NCBI GenBank assembly: GCA_018136815.1
Contig: CM030935.1
Location: forward strand, 6,911,311-6,975,310
Source of the DNA: Isochrysis galbana
Lineage: Eukaryota > Haptophyta > Isochrysidales > Isochrysidaceae
Direction: 5' to 3'
Length of the DNA: 64,000 nucleotides
Made by a program: the position numbers and the translations under genes. The notes beneath the pieces are model-generated. The model made no database searches. It had not been told where the DNA came from and worked only from the letters and a program-made list of their open reading frames with translations. Each line of letters opens with the position of its first letter. Position 1 is the stretch's first letter. Shown in pieces: positions 31,981 through 41,528 of this stretch.

Positions 31981-34132
31981 TGTGACGAATTGGGATGGCC
32001 CATAGGGTCTGAGGGCAATGAGGAAGGGGCAAGACCGGCGGCAGGCGCGGCGAAGGAGACGACTTCGGAGGTGCTGACGGGCTGAAGCCCGTCAGCAGAG
32101 GAAGGCGGGCAAGCGGGCTTGGGCGAGGGCGAGGACGGCGGCGAGAGCGACATCGAGCGAGCGGCGAGAGGCGAGGGTGAGTGAGAGGAGGGCTGTGATG
32201 GCAGGGGCTGGCGAGGCGAGGAGAGATTGTAGGGTATGAGTGTTACGAGAGCGAGAGCGACGAGAGCGAGCGCTGGCTCTTGAGCCCCTGCTTGTCTACT
32301 GGAGCTGGCTGGGGGGTCCTGATCAGGGGGGCCCAGGGCCGTTCACCGCGAGAGCTGAGTCTATGAGAACGGCGTCCCCTTTGGCTCGGCCCACCACTAA
32401 GTCACGAACGTACAAACAGTGGCGAGGGTAGGGCGACGGCTCCGTATTGATTACCGTCCGTAACGGAACGCTAGTAGTCTCTTCGTCCTGTGTTTTCGAA
32501 GCTTCGCTGGTCACAACCGAGGGGCCGGCTCCCGTGTCCGCGAGAGTCTTGTTGACGGCGAGGGCAGAATCGACGATGTAACGAGTAGGGCCCGTGGCAG
32601 AGTGACGGCAAACGATGAGATCGCGAACGTACAGGCAATGACGGGGGTAGAGGCTTGGCGGCATGTCGGAGACAAGCCTCGCCGGTACCTCCCTGGTCAC
32701 AGAAGCGACGACAGCAGGTTGGCTGAGAGCAGGCGTGAACCCCGAGGGAACGAAAGCGGCGTGCCGCCGTCTATGGTCGGAAATGACGTCAGCAATCGAG
32801 CGGCGAGCGGGGCGGTCGAGCGGAGGCAGCGGCGGGTGAAGGACCGGCAAGGCACCCAAGCCTAGGCGAGATGGCGGCGTAGGGAGAAGAGCGAGGCGTT
32901 CCTGGTCCGACCAGGTTAGACGCAAGGCGGCATGCCAGCCCTCCGGCGTGAACGTGTCCGGAAAGGAAACGGAGGCACAAGTCTCCAGGAGAGGAGGCAT
33001 CGGCACGAACGGCGATGAGGACGAGGGAGAGGGAGAGGGAGCAAGGATCGGCAACGGCTCCTCCTCCACCGCGGACGAGTGAAGGCGAACCTCTGCGTCG
33101 AGAGCCGACGCCAGCGACGGAGACAACGGCAGCCAGGTATACGATATCGAGCCTTGCGCCCCGCGTACCGCCGTCCATACACGCCAGCGGTTGCGGACCT
33201 TGCGAATCATCCGAGCGGGACGGACGGGTAACAACGACGAGCGGGGCGACCCTAGCCACGGCCGCCACTCCATATCAATCGCGGCGACACTCGAAACATT
33301 CGATGATTCGGAACTGGAACGAGCGTGAGCCGCCAATTGGCTCGATTGCAGGTCACGAGCCTGAGATAGAAGAGAGGCGGCGGACGCGGCCGGACGATTC
33401 GGAGTACGGCGGCAGTAGTCCAGAACGACGGGCATCCATTGCATTGCCATCGCACCAGCTATGCCCACGTAAGTGCGGCTGCGCATCAAGCCACGGTGAG
33501 GGGACATGGGGAGGTTTGCCATAGCGTGCTCGCGACCAGGAACAATGCAAGTCGGCACGAGCGGTGGAAGGCTAGGCGAAAGGTAGAGCCCTGTAGCCTT
33601 AGTGTGGCCCGTTCCATGTTGCCATGGATGGACATATTGCGTGGCTTCGAGACCTCCGAGTAGCGATTTGGCGTAGTGGTGCATCTTCGGGTTTTCCACC
33701 GCCAGGAACGGAGCCTTGGCGTTCAAGCGACGGCGAAATTGCGCGACGCCCGAAATCGCATCAGACATACGCTGCGGGTTGGAATGGATCCACCTCAAGC
33801 CAGCGTTCGAGAGATAGGTGCACGGCGGGTGCGCGATAATCAGGTCCCATCCGAGGTCTTGGACGAGATCCGCGTCCCCGTCGAAGTGCGGAACGTAATC
33901 GACCCCCTGAAGCAGATAAAGAAACGCAGGGGAGATAGCAAATTAAACCTATTTGCGAGGCGCCTGGGAGGAAGAAAGGTAGGGAAACTTCCCTTCTCTT
34001 TCGAGAGAAAGAGAGAGGGCGCTCCACAACCCACGATCCCATGCATCCAAGCGAAGCTTTTGACCGAGAACCGAGAACGAGAACGAGAGAATTATAACGA
34101 TAAATACCGAACGACGAAGAGAAGAGCGAAGC
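31981..34132 (-). mobile_element. Ty3/gypsy fossil with methyltransferase-like domain
   Basis: Minus-strand LTR-retroelement fragment, broken, with at least one rearrangement. Parts, in element sense: a repeat segment at 34132-33911 shared with 58205-58424; one frame, visible from about 33915 to 32323, whose first 190 codons resemble phage-type cytosine-C5 methyltransferases (DLIIAHPPCTYLSNAG, the PPC motif; FLAVENPKMHHYA, the ENP motif; HTKATGLYL; RSRTYVGIAGAMAMQW); a Pro/Ser linker; a WRVWTAVRG-like segment also present in the 41529-46928 copy; and an aspartic-protease segment (YPRHCLYVRDLIVC, LADTGAGPS), partly repeated. Then at 32275-31981 comes a gag-leader segment starting MSLSPPSSPSPKP at 32152. 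Family assignment rests on the protease and on similarity to the long copy. Age: intermediate; the frame is still open over 1.5 kb. Confidence 0.75.
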
Positions 34133-34232
34133 NNNNNNNNNNNNNNNNNNNNNNNNNNNNNNNNNNNNNNNNNNNNNNNNNNNNNNNNNNNNNNNNNNNN
34201 NNNNNNNNNNNNNNNNNNNNNNNNNNNNNNNN
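34133..34232. other. Assembly gap (100 N)
   Basis: Exactly 100 N, the conventional size for a gap of unknown length. It interrupts the repeat at the 5' side of the methyltransferase-bearing gypsy fragment. Confidence 0.99.
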
Positions 34233-34573
34233 GCACGCCTGATGGCTTGCCAGGAGGCCACTGCCCTACTGACCCACTCCCTTCCCCACAGGCTCGCCCC
34301 ATTCGCCCATCCTGGCCCCTCGTGACCAGCCCATCGCTCCAACCCCCCCTCCCCCCCTGGTCGACAGGCAGACAGGTGCAGATTGGGGGCCCCAGAGGCT
34401 CAGGAGCGCCAGCGAGGGAGAGGCAGGGGAGACCAGGGCCCAGTCCCAGCCTCCTCTGCCCCCAGAGCTGGCCTCCAGGAGCCTCCAGGGGTCGCCATGG
34501 GCAGCTGCAGGCCTGCCGCAGGCGCGCCATCGCGCGTGCCGCAGGAGGCCCCACCGTCGGCCAATGGCCGCAA
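34233..34573 (+). repeat. Dispersed repeat C, copy 1
   Basis: About 330 bases matching 51246-51573 at roughly 90 percent by eye. Landmarks are GCCTGATGGCTTGCCAGGAG, CCCATCGCTCCAACCCCC, GGGGGCCCCAGAGGCTCA and GCTGGCCTCCAGGAGCCTCC. No protein family is recognised in any frame. It starts at the assembly gap, so its true left end is unknown. Confidence 0.8.
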
Positions 34574-36353
34574 GGAGCCTGCCCACTACCCCCCGGGTAC
34601 TCCACTCGAGAATACGGGAGGGACCTACCCCCCGCCGCCTCTGCCGCCGGCACGAGCCCCTCCAGAAAGGAAGAAGGCTCGGAAGGCTAAGAAGGAGCGC
34701 CGCCGCCGGCGCCACTACTCCTCAAGCTCGTCGGCGGCGCAGCTGGCGCAGGAAGCGATCCAAGTTGAAGTCACGGCGCTTTGGCTTTGGAAGTCCCGAG
34801 TCGATCGATTCCAGATCACACGCGTTTGTCGTTTGTGTCAAGACCTCCATTCACGTTAGTAAATCGCTAGTTTCATTGTGTTTTCGAGAAGTGCACGCCC
34901 CCCCTCGACTGTCCCATGAAGCCAGCATGTACCCACAAGGTATTTGTGAAGGTGCAGATTTATTTCTGCGAAGCTTAGGAGAGATATAAAGGAATGACTA
35001 AAAAGAACCTGAGTTTTGGAACGGAGGTAGTAAAGGTTTTTACGGAGGCGGGGAGGGGGAAGCAAGGGGGAAGGGCGGAAGGGGGGAGGGGGGAGGGGGG
35101 GGTGTAGGTTCATAGGGGACGAGTCAGATCTCGAAGCGCGCTGATGGGCAGGAAAGGCAAGGTGGCCCACAGAGAGGGACTTCAAGGGGGGCAACTCTTT
35201 GGCTCTGCTAGGGGCGCCGAACTGCGGCTGCCGTGCCGCCTCATCAGCTGTCAGTTGTTGCCGACATCGAGCGCAACGGCAGGAGTTGAGTCCACAAACA
35301 CCACTCAAGCCGGTGTGGGTGTGGGTACCAAGGCGTCGAGCAGAGCGCAGAGCAGAAGCAAAGTGCACCACAGACCACCGTGCGTGGACGATTCTCATCG
35401 ATTCTGGACTCTGGACTCTGGACGACAGCCTTCGCCACCATCTCCCCCTCTCGCCTCTCGCTGACCCCCCACCTGCTCACCCGCTGCTCGGGCTCGGGTT
35501 ACGCGTTACCTAACCGTTACCCGAGAGCCTTGAGCCTTTCGAGTTCGGCTCACCTGGCACCTGGAGGTAGGGAGGTAGGGGTAGGGGGGGGCTTGCGCAA
35601 GAAGAAGAAGCAAGAAGCAACCTGTGCGCAGCCATCGATGCCCTCCCCTGTGGCAGCCTGTGGGTGAGGGGCTCAACTTTCAGTACCTCATACCTCTTCA
35701 ACGGCCAGGCGCTCGCCGCTCGCCGCTCGCCGCGACAATCCTAGATCTAGATACTAGATAGAGATAGGAAATACTATTATGTATTTATACCGTATTTGGC
35801 CAGAGGCCAGAGGCTCTCCAGAGGCCAAAGGCCAAAAGGCCAAATACATATATATTATGTGACATATGTATTCAGCTGTATTTGAAGCGCGTCCTGGGTT
35901 CTAGGCCTCGAATGTATTTGAAATGTATTTGTATTTGGCTGTATTTGCAGGCCCCGGCACCCAGCACCGCATTTCCCGTCTAGGGCGACAATTTGCAGTA
36001 TGTTTTGTGTTTTCGTTTTCGTGTTCTGGGTGCCGCAAGAAGGAAGAAGGTTCTAAGAACAAGCGCGCTTGCGGCACCCAGTTCGCCTTCTTCGTCTTCT
36101 CCTCTTCTCCTCCCTCACGTCTCACGTCTCAGTTTTGAGACGGAGGTACTCAAGTAGTAAGTATAAAGTGATCGATCTCGGGAAGCCCGGCGTGAGAGAG
36201 CTTCTCCTCGCGCATCGGCGGGCCTCCCTTCCTCGCCCCCCTCTCTCCCTCCCTCCCTCCCTCCTTTCCTCCCTCCCTCCCTCCCCACCACCACCACTCC
36301 CACCCGTTCCTCGCGCTCTCGCTCTGAGCTGCTGTGGCATACAGAGAACGGCG
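34574..36353. other. Intergenic stretch
   Basis: No supported gene. Positions 34574-34860 include a basic/Ser-rich frame (RKKARKAKKERRRRRHYSSS) without a family. G-rich runs lie at 35040-35103. Positions 35735-35960 hold a small cluster of GAGGCCA and TGTATTTG repeats. Positions 36236-36290 are CCCT-rich, just before the oxidoreductase start. Confidence 0.45.
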
Positions 36354-37829
36354 ATGGCGGCTCTCGGGGCCCTCCTGCTTGGGGCGAGCCTCTCTGCCGC
36401 CGGCTCGCACGTTCCAGTTGCGTGCGTCGGGGCTGGTGTGGCGGGGCTTCTTGCAGCTCGCACGCTCGCGCGCGCCGGCGTGCACGTGCGCGTGCTCGAG
36501 GCGAGCGACAGCGTCGGCGGGCGCGTGCGCTCCGACCATGTCGATGGCTTCACACTCGACAGGGGCTTCGCCGTCTTCCTCACTGCGTACCCCGAGTCGC
36601 GCGCCGCGTTCGATTACGAGGCGCTCGATCTCCACCCTTTCAGCCCTGGAGCCATGGTTCAGACCCTCCCGGGCGCATCGGGTCGATTCCTTGTCGCCGA
36701 CCCGCTGCGCTACCCCTCGGCAACCCTCGACACCCTTGTTTTTCCGGTGGCTTCACTTATCGACAAAGCGCGTCTCGTTATCGCCATCATTCGCCTCAAG
36801 CTATTGAATATTGACACCATCTTTTCGCGTGTCGACATTCCCACACAGACGTTGTTGGCCGAGAAGTGGGGGATCTCGGACGGGTTAATCGGCTCCTTTT
36901 TCAAACCCTTCTTCGGCGGCATTTTCTTGGCACCTCTCACGAAGCAATCTTCCATCATGTTCGAATTCGTTCTGCGCATGTTTGCTGACGGCGACGCAGC
37001 ACTTCCCGCTGGTGGGCTACACGCTGTGCCGCGACAGCTTGCGGAGGGTGTTGAGGCTGCGGGCGGAGAGATCCGACTGCAGACGCGTGCGGAACGTCTC
37101 CAGCTGGGGAACGTGCGCACAGGGCAACCCCACAAGCTGATTCTAGAAGGTGGCCATGAATTGACGTGCGACAGGCTCGTGCTAGCGTGCCCTGCGCGTG
37201 AGGTGCGGCGGCTTCTTGAGGCAGCAGTCTGCATTGGCATTGATGGCTCGGCCACCAGCGATGCTGCGAGGCGAAAAGGGGTGGAGGCGCTGATACCTGT
37301 GGAGCGGCCAATGCTGTCGTCCATTTGTGTCTACTTCGCCATGGATGGGCCGCCGCCCGTTGATGAACCCTTCCTTATACTCAACGGCAACTCACACACA
37401 GGGGGCGGGGGAGTCATCAACAATATGTGCTTTCCATCTGTAGCGTGCCCGTCGTATGCGCCGAAGGGCCAGCATCTTGCCTCGATCACGTTGGTGCCCT
37501 CCTTGCTCATTGAAGACTATGGCGCGCGTGGAGACAACGAGCCCGATGTGTGGTTGCATGACGACAAACTCGTCGAGGCCAAGGTGCGATGTGACTTGTC
37601 GGATTGGTTTGGAGCCGACGTTGTCAGCACATGGCGTCTCCTGCGTATCTACCGAATACAAGAAGCGCAAGAGGCCCGGCCAACCGGACCGTGGATGCGC
37701 GGCAGTGACTTGGGCAAGGCAGCCGAGATCGGAGTTTATGCGTGTGGCGATTATTGTGCGACACCTTCTCTGAATGGAGCCTTGGAATCAGGCAGAATGG
37801 CTGCAGTAACGTTGCTGAGCGACTTATGA
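36354..37829 (+). CDS. FAD-dependent amine oxidase / phytoene-desaturase-like protein
   Basis: I use the ATG at 36354 (MAALGALLLGASLSAAGS), which gives 491 residues; the frame is open further upstream, but that part is translated CCCT repeat. The short hydrophobic leader may be a signal peptide. Residues 20-60 form the FAD-binding Rossmann motif: VACVGAGVAGLLAARTLA, then VLEASDSVGGRVRSD. DGFTLDRGFAVFLTAYPE and FFKPFFGGIFLA are conserved patterns of the plant and cyanobacterial amine-oxidase/desaturase-like group. Near residue 466, GVYACGDYCATPSLNGALES is the C-terminal FAD-binding signature. Members act on carotenoids, amines or related lipophilic substrates; the exact substrate is unknown. 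Plastid location is an inference from the family. Single exon, complete. Confidence 0.85.
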   Translation: MAALGALLLGASLSAAGSHVPVACVGAGVAGLLAARTLARAGVHVRVLEASDSVGGRVRSDHVDGFTLDRGFAVFLTAYPESRAAFDYEALDLHPFSPGAMVQTLPGASGRFLVADPLRYPSATLDTLVFPVASLIDKARLVIAIIRLKLLNIDTIFSRVDIPTQTLLAEKWGISDGLIGSFFKPFFGGIFLAPLTKQSSIMFEFVLRMFADGDAALPAGGLHAVPRQLAEGVEAAGGEIRLQTRAERLQLGNVRTGQPHKLILEGGHELTCDRLVLACPAREVRRLLEAAVCIGIDGSATSDAARRKGVEALIPVERPMLSSICVYFAMDGPPPVDEPFLILNGNSHTGGGGVINNMCFPSVACPSYAPKGQHLASITLVPSLLIEDYGARGDNEPDVWLHDDKLVEAKVRCDLSDWFGADVVSTWRLLRIYRIQEAQEARPTGPWMRGSDLGKAAEIGVYACGDYCATPSLNGALESGRMAAVTLLSDL

Positions 37830-38596
37830 GGCCATACGACGGCACGAGTCTCTCATGGCATGAGGAATGCCGGAGAGAGAATGAGGCCATCCGTCTATAG
37901 AGATGTTAGGCAAATAAGTGTCAAGACGACCTCGCCCTCGCTCTTCAATCAAGGCATGCGACGCGGGTCATGCAATTCCAGGCGGTAACACCCTTGCAAA
38001 GTGAGGGACGGGCACTCTGCTCATCCAAATGGAGGTCGCGCGCACAAGCGGTGCCGTCTCCCCTTGACGCGCTACCCGCCTCGCCTCGCCTCTCCTTGCC
38101 GCCAAAGCAAACTGTGCGATTGAGCGGTAGCCGGTGAGGGAGAGGGGTGCGGTGGTGGCAAGGAACGCTCGAGCCCAACGATTAGACCTACAGTGTGGTG
38201 GATGGGAGGGCCAACGACGGACCCTTCCCGTTACCCGCTTGGGGGGGGGGTTGCCCATTGGCTGCCCAAAGCCGTCTCCGCGCTACGCACTGTCGAGCGT
38301 CTACCGCTGCGGAGCGTGTCCCGAACCTCTCGATTACTCGCCGGAGGATGTGATCGAAATGTATTCTACAAAAGTTAGTTAGGATGTATCTCCATGCCAG
38401 TAGGTATAATATCTCCCTGGAGTGAGGGGAGGGGGTGTTGGGAAGGAGGAAGAGCCTGTCTTTGGTTTGGGTGGTGGGGCTGGCGGCGCTTGAAGCGTTG
38501 TCGGTGATGTCGTGTATGGTGTTGAGTAATTTTGTCTAAGTCGGGACAGACTCCTAGGTGGAGGATTCATTGGCATGCTTGCTGAGTCTGCAACTA
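37830..38596. other. Intergenic stretch
   Basis: No coding region supported. It separates the oxidoreductase from the LINE-derived element at 38597. A poly-G run lies at 38240-38249. Confidence 0.4.
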
Positions 38597-39785
38597 AGTT
38601 TATACTTAGTTGGTAGAAACTATTGTTATAGTTCTAGCGATGGAGCGCGCGCCGCCCGCTCCCACCTCCCAGGCCCCCGCCGCCACGACGCCCCACCGGG
38701 GCCGCCCCAAACCGCCGGAGCCCAAGCGCTCGCAGGCCTCCGCGCCGCCTGACAAGGACGGCTCGACATGACGGCACCGCCCTCACCTCCCAAGCCGCCA
38801 CAACACCAAGGAACAGGCAGAGTCCTGCTCCCTGGTGACAACCAGACCCAGGGCAATGCCCTGCCGCCCGACTCCTCCGCTCCTCCACCAAACCAAGGAC
38901 TCCCCATGGGAGGTGGCAGCTCTGCTGCCACCCCCATCTTCACACAACAATCTCTCATGGGGGCCTTAATTTATAGCCTCCGGCAACGTAACACGTAACA
39001 AGCAGCAACCCAATGTCCTACGCGCAAGCGGCTGGCTCCAAAAACAAACAAGTGATGACACAGCAAGCCCCACCTCCTTCTGCCCCTCAACCCCCACAAC
39101 CCTCGCGCAAGCGAGCGGATCCGCAGTCGGAGCCAAAGGCGACACCTCAACCCAACTCTCAACCAAGCCCCCCCCCCTCTTCCCTCTTCTCGAAGAAGAG
39201 GAAGAGAGCCGGAAGATACCCCCTTCTTCATTCAGCTTGCGCAGCAAGCTAAAGAAAAGAAGGACATCAAAAGTGAAGAGGTTTCCTCACTGATGAAATT
39301 TCTGCTATCCAAGCTGGAGGGCTTGGGCTTGGACGCACCTCCGGGCGGCATGGACAAAAGTCGTAAAGGACCATGGATCTTCTATGTGGATGAAGATGCC
39401 CACGACGAATTCAAGGCCGCATACGGCGACAAAGTGCATGCGATTTTCGACGGAGTCACGCACAATTTTGTGGTCACATACGGCTCGCTCATCGACTCCG
39501 CGCCACGAAAATCAAGCTCGATTCGGTCCTCTCCCAAGCCGCTAAAGGAGGTAGCTACATACACATACATCGTTTTCCGGATTTTCGACCCGGTTAAGGC
39601 ATACAAAACCAAAACTCGCCACTTGGCGAGTGCACTCGAACGCGAAGGCTTCCACGTACTTCGAGGGAACCAACAGCGTGCCAAAACCATTCTCGGAGGA
39701 ATCAGCAATCTGCCTCCGTGCCGTGCAAGTAGCGGCTAATTTTTAAGATTAAGATTTTTTTCAAGTTTATACTTCGTTCGCCCAG
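38597..39785 (+). mobile_element. Short LINE-derived element: 5' gag part plus T-rich tail
   Basis: The 5' UTR (AACTATTGTTATAGTT at 38625-38640) and the start ATGGAGCGCGCGCCGCC at 38641 match the 5' end of the LINE at 22659. The Pro-rich leader and part of the gag-like domain follow, in interrupted frames; the best is 39293-39739 with GPWIFYVDEDAHDEF and ASALEREGFHVLRGNQQR. At 39717 it jumps to GCAAGTAGCGGCTAATTTTTAAG and a T-rich tail, the 3'-end motif also seen at 6965-6991 and 54361-54391. AAGTTTATACTT occurs on both sides (38599 and 39764). CCCH, endonuclease and reverse-transcriptase regions are absent. It may be a non-autonomous derivative or an internally deleted copy. Confidence 0.65.
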
Positions 39786-41528
39786 CAAGGGGGGGGGGCA
39801 CAAGCCTGTCGAGTCGAGCGGAGCCGGAGGGCTCTGAGCCACTCCGTCGCGAGCGGCACCGGCGGCTAGCGCGGCGCTTTGTCCCTCCTCCCCACCGGGA
39901 GTCGGGTGAATGAAATTCTGGACTGGGTCGGGCAACCCCATTCGGGTGTATGGACAGGGAACGAACGGCGAACGAAGGACTGTGGGGCGGCGAGGCGCTC
40001 CTAGCGGCCCTAGTGTGATGGGTTGTAAGAGATTGTTAGACCTACAAAGAACTCTTCCCTCAGGGAGGGAGCCTAAGCTGCTTGAGTGCAGCGACGCAGC
40101 GAACAACGACGGACAACGAAGCTGAGAACAACAGGTTACACCGACTCACGAACACACCGGAATCATTCACCCAAACCAAGCAAATTATCAAGCAACCGCG
40201 ACCCCAAATCACCGATAACTCAAACACGTCGCGAGAGACGGAGAGAGAGAGCGAGAGAGAGAGAGAGACTCCGCAGCGACGGCCGGAGCGTGTCTCCGTT
40301 GTAACTTCCCACGTAGCGGAGAGTCCGAAGGGGAGCGTCCTGTCGCGCGACCACGGCGATCACTTTGGATACAGATCGCAACGAGATGTCTTCACGACAG
40401 AGGAAATCTTGCCGTTGAGCGTGAACCTTCTAGACGCTTCTAACGAACAACCCTGAGTAGCAACCAAGGGGAAGGAACACCAAAGGGGCCAAGGCTTGCA
40501 TGTAACTTGCATCAAGGGGAAAGATTCCCTCACCTAGGAAGCGAACCTACACCGGTCTCCAAGGGGAGATGGCAAATTAAACCTCAAATCTCGAGCGGCT
40601 AGAGCAACCGACTCGCTCGCCAAAACCTTGACCGAGAAGAAAGAAGCAAGGACCTACAAGCCAAGGGTAGCGGACCTAGGGAATGTGAGAGGAAGTTTCC
40701 GAACGCCAACGCGAACGCCAAACGCCGGAAGGCAACGAAACCCTAACCAAGCCAAGCGGAACCTACGAAGAACAGGCCTGGACGACAACGACAACGAAAG
40801 TGAAAGTGAGCAAGTCCCAAGCAAGAACCGGAACTCAACAAGAAACAACAAGCCTTGCAAGAAGCTAAACAAGCCTTCACAAGGTAACTCGAGAGCCTGA
40901 GACAAGCGCGCAGCGAGCAACAGGCGACCTGGCTCCTTTGGGTCAAGATTACCCGAAAGGAGGAAACCTGGAATCTAGACCTGACAAACAGGCTAGAAGG
41001 AACGAAACGAGAACTCGAATTCTAGATCGCTAGGGACGAACCCTACCAACCTAGAAGTACCTGAGCTTCACCGTGTGGCCGCACGGCGAAGGACCTGGAA
41101 ATAAGAGCCTGGAAATCGCATCATCTAGGATGAATGCGACACCCCCCGACTAAGATCGAGACGTCTCCCGATGTCGAGCGGTGAACCTGGAAACAGAGAC
41201 CTGGAACCTAGAACCTGAGCTGACCAGAGGTCAGAATCGGAACAAGAAGCAACGGAACATAGCGAGCGAAACGTGGAGACAAGAACACCCTTTGGATCCA
41301 AAGCGAGCACGAAATCGGCGGCTTAACGCGGCGGCCTCTTTCGTACGCACTGCCCCACCCACTTCTCCCTTTTACAGGAGCTTTGCTCGGGTGTTGCGCC
41401 GGGTGTAGAGCGCAGGCAGCACGCGTTCAGCACCTCCATGATTCGCTCGGACGGAAACTTGAACTCGGAGCCCTAGCCGAGGCGTGGGGCTAGCCTAGAG
41501 GGACGGGTCCCTTACCCAAGACATGGGA
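39786..41528 (-). mobile_element. Probable 3' non-coding region or terminal repeat of the gypsy element
   Basis: No gene is supported. The sequence downstream (in element sense) of the long gypsy frame is rich in short AACCTGGAA/CCTAGAAC strings. It contains GCAAATTAAACCT at 40572-40584, a motif that also marks the 5'-side repeats at 33938 and 58232 and occurs at 58178. The exact terminal-repeat borders cannot be set because the other end of the element lies beyond the gap at 46949. Confidence 0.35.
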
